DNA of 64,000 nucleotides from Sphingobium sp052327305 (GTDB taxonomy: Bacteria; Pseudomonadota; Alphaproteobacteria; Sphingomonadales; Sphingomonadaceae): contig NZ_CP182486.1 in assembly GCF_052327305.1 (NCBI RefSeq), positions 1 through 64,000 of the forward strand. The letters are read 5' to 3'. A program made the translations under genes and the position numbers. The notes under the pieces were generated by a model. That model was not told the origin of the DNA. It saw nothing but the letters and a program-made list of their open reading frames with translations, and did no database searches. Within the stretch, counting starts at the first letter, position 1, and every line of letters starts with the position of its first letter. Below, piece by piece: positions 62,275 through 64,000 of this stretch.

Positions 62275-63325
62275 TCCGCGCGCTATGCCCGAGCGGGAAG
62301 AGGCGTCATCGGCATCCGCACGCCACCGAGAGATGCCGATCTACTTGCGCCCCGCATGGGGTGGCGCCAACCCCTATACGGGTTTGTTTGCGGACGCGCT
62401 GGTCGCGGCCGGATGTGATGTTCAGGCCTTGCGCGGATGGCCACGTGGGCGGGGGGTAGTGGTGCTTCACTGGCCCGACGAATTTTTCGTGCATCACGGA
62501 ATGAAGTCAGCCGCGAAGGCGCTTCTTTCGCTCGCCCGGCTCAGCGTCGCAAAAAAGCGGGCGGGGCTCAGGATTTTCTGGGTCGCCCATAATGTGGCGC
62601 CGCATGCCAATGGCGGGCGCAGTTTTGGCTTGGCGCGCCGTTGGTTCTTTCGACTGGTGGACGGAATCATGTTTCTCTCCCAGTCCTCCCGTGAAGAGGT
62701 GCTGGCGGCTTATCCCGCCTTGAAAGAAAAGCCCTCGGTGGTTCTCGCGCATGGCGTGTATCCGTCAGTCAGTGCGCCTCCTGCTCTCAAAAGCTCGGCG
62801 AGGGACGAGGGCGTTCATCTGGTGCTTGCTGGCTTGTTGAAGCGCTATAAAGCGCCGGATCTCGCTGCTCGTCTGGTCGCGGCGCATGAGGAAGGCGAAG
62901 TTCGACTTACCGTCGCAGGAAAATGTGATGACCTCGGCCTCGCGCAGGAGCTGACGGAGATCGCGGGTTCATCCGATCGCGTAGACCTTCGTTTTGGCTT
63001 TCTGGACGCTGCGGACATGGAGCGCCTGATTGACGAAGCGGACGCTCTTCTGTTGCCCTATCAACGCATACTGAATAGCGGCTCCGCGCTTATGGCTCTC
63101 TCGCGATACAGGCCGGTCATTGCTCCAGCGATCGGCAGCTTGCCGGAATTGCGTTCGCAAGTCGGGGAAGGCTGGCTGTGGCTTTATGACGGTGCGTTCG
63201 ATGCGGACAAGCTTCGCGCGGCCATCGCCTGGCTCAGGTCCCGCTGCCCTTCAGGGCCACCGAACCTGAATGATCATGATTGGAGTCATATCGGCAAGCG
63301 AGCGGCGTCGTTTATCGCATCCTGA
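62264..63325 (+). CDS. GT-B glycosyltransferase, family uncertain
   Basis: This 353-residue protein has a GT-B layout with an N-terminal RPAWGGANPYTGLFADALVA, a HWPDEFFVHHG acceptor segment, HNVAPHANGG, the donor domain from HLVLAGLLKRYKAPDLA and a loop LPYQRILNSGSALMALSRYR. The NSGS motif is typical of cytosolic, GumK-like or family 4-like exopolysaccharide enzymes, though not a standard EX7E loop. I leave the family open. It ends the first transcript; a promoter-like site follows. Confidence 0.75.
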   Translation: MQDDPRAMPEREEASSASARHREMPIYLRPAWGGANPYTGLFADALVAAGCDVQALRGWPRGRGVVVLHWPDEFFVHHGMKSAAKALLSLARLSVAKKRAGLRIFWVAHNVAPHANGGRSFGLARRWFFRLVDGIMFLSQSSREEVLAAYPALKEKPSVVLAHGVYPSVSAPPALKSSARDEGVHLVLAGLLKRYKAPDLAARLVAAHEEGEVRLTVAGKCDDLGLAQELTEIAGSSDRVDLRFGFLDAADMERLIDEADALLLPYQRILNSGSALMALSRYRPVIAPAIGSLPELRSQVGEGWLWLYDGAFDADKLRAAIAWLRSRCPSGPPNLNDHDWSHIGKRAASFIAS

Positions 63326-63364
63326 GGAGTGCATTCCTTTGAGGTCAATTGCTGCATTGCGGGA

Positions 63365-63393
63365 TTGCGCAAACGACATAAAATGAATATTTT
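63365..63393 (+). promoter_or_regulatory. candidate promoter before the second acyltransferase gene
   Basis: TTGCGC (63365-63370) and TATTTT (63388-63393) are separated by 17 bp. A perfect 12-bp palindrome, TAACTATAGTTA, follows at 63394-63405, where an operator would overlap the transcription start. The gap between genes is 179 bp and AT-rich. Confidence 0.35.
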
Positions 63394-63504
63394 TAACTAT
63401 AGTTAGCGGTGTCTGCGGGTATCAATGCTGCGATCGCGAAAGGCGCGCAGGAATGTGATCGAGCCCGAGGCGAGAATGCTTCTCTCGATTCTAACGGAGA
63501 ACGT

Positions 63505-64000
63505 AGATGTCATCGGTTGATGTGAAGCCGGGCATGAGAATGCCTCATCTTGATGCGCTTCGGGCATTTGCATGTCTTCTCGTCGTATTCGAGCATTATT
63601 CGGGCTTGTCGGACCAGATACCCATTGGGTCTGGTATGTTAGGAGTCGGCCTATTTTATGTTTTGAGCGGATTTCTAATAACAAGCAATTTGCTACGCGA
63701 CACCGAAGCTGGAATGACGCGCGGAAATCTATTGAAGAAATTCTATATAAGACGCTTTTTTCGACTGTTTCCAGCGTACTACGCGATTCTGATAGTTCTG
63801 ATCGTTCTTGGAATTGGACCAATTCGGGATGCTTGGCTGTATTATTTTACATATACAGCTAATTTTCAGATGGCCGCCGGGGGCGCGCGCAACGTATTTT
63901 GGTCCCTCTGTGTCGAGGAGCAGTTTTACACCTTCTGGCCCCTGATCCTCTTGTGTGGAAACAAGAAGAGCTGGCTGTGGTTAGCCCTCAGTCTCATCGT
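63505..64000 (+). CDS. acyltransferase 3 family protein, cut by right edge
   Basis: ATG at 63505, after AACGGAG, opens a frame that continues past the window end (165 codons seen). It has PHLDALRAFACLLVVFEHYS with the catalytic histidine, GVGLFYVLSGFLIT, the YIRRFFRLFPAYYAIL basic motif and FWSLCVEEQFYTFWPL, all typical of O-acetyltransferase-type acyltransferase 3 proteins. It is a second, distinct acyltransferase in the locus, so the polymer may carry two acyl groups, or one enzyme may act on a different sugar. Confidence 0.88.

Noticed and set aside
1..64000. CRISPR arrays, insertion sequences, integrases, tRNA or rRNA genes
   Set aside because: No spaced direct repeats, transposase or integrase motifs, or cloverleaf/rRNA sequences were found on reading.

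Overview
The window looks like chromosomal DNA of a GC-rich alphaproteobacterium, most likely a sphingomonad (Sphingomonadaceae; genus not resolvable by eye). The evidence is gene order and protein type: yqeY-dnaG-rpoD, carA-carB, eno-ftsB-pdhA-pdhB with a lipoyl domain on the E1 beta subunit, sdhE next to recG and mfd, and an exopolysaccharide locus with sphingan-like features. No rRNA, tRNA, insertion sequence, prophage or CRISPR array was seen.

Layout. 1-10.7 kb: mfd, sdhE, recG, a MscS channel, a PilZ protein, tyrS, and a DOMON-like gene coupled to a DUF1343 (NamZ-type) gene. 10.7-14.1 kb: second MscS, DUF817, a conserved hypothetical and a family-25 glycosyltransferase. 14.2-18.6 kb: the yqeY-dnaG-rpoD macromolecular synthesis operon on the minus strand. 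18.8-25.2 kb: carA, an RraB-like gene inserted between carA and carB, carB, greA, a rhomboid protease and DUF4170. 25.3-27.3 kb: a minus-strand operon of small membrane-associated stress proteins, one with LEA-like 11-residue repeats, preceded by a good EcfG-type general-stress promoter. 27.5-33 kb: eno, ftsB, pdhA, pdhB, a degenerate squalene/phytoene-synthase-like protein and an EF-hand protein. 33-37.2 kb: astB, astA, a DUF481 outer-membrane protein and rppH on the minus strand. 37.3-43 kb: def, rmuC, an exported M20 amidohydrolase, a gene-free stretch holding a candidate structured RNA, and an ABC-F ATPase. 43.2-46.5 kb: SIMPL protein, PepSY protein and a PhoP/PhoQ-like two-component system.

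46.5 kb to the right edge is an exopolysaccharide locus. ugd and a UDP-glucuronate 4-epimerase supply acidic sugar nucleotides and are transcribed leftward. A gene-poor regulatory stretch of nearly 1 kb separates them from a rightward run: BY-kinase co-polymerase, pyruvyl transferase, acyltransferase, a short Wza/GumB-like export protein, an outer-membrane beta-barrel, WecG/TagA glycosyltransferase, four more glycosyltransferases, a Wzy-type polymerase and a second acyltransferase cut by the window edge. The predicted product is an acidic, probably pyruvylated and acylated polymer made by a Wzx/Wzy-type route; flippase and initiating phosphoglycosyltransferase are not in the window.

The most unusual signal is at about 41.05-41.24 kb. 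The plus strand can fold into five consecutive hairpins, and the loops of the first and fourth hairpins are perfectly complementary over 9 nt (kissing loop or pseudoknot). Every wobble pair in these helices is a legal G-U only on the plus strand. I do not recognise it as a known RNA family. All names here are by reading alone; no database search was run.
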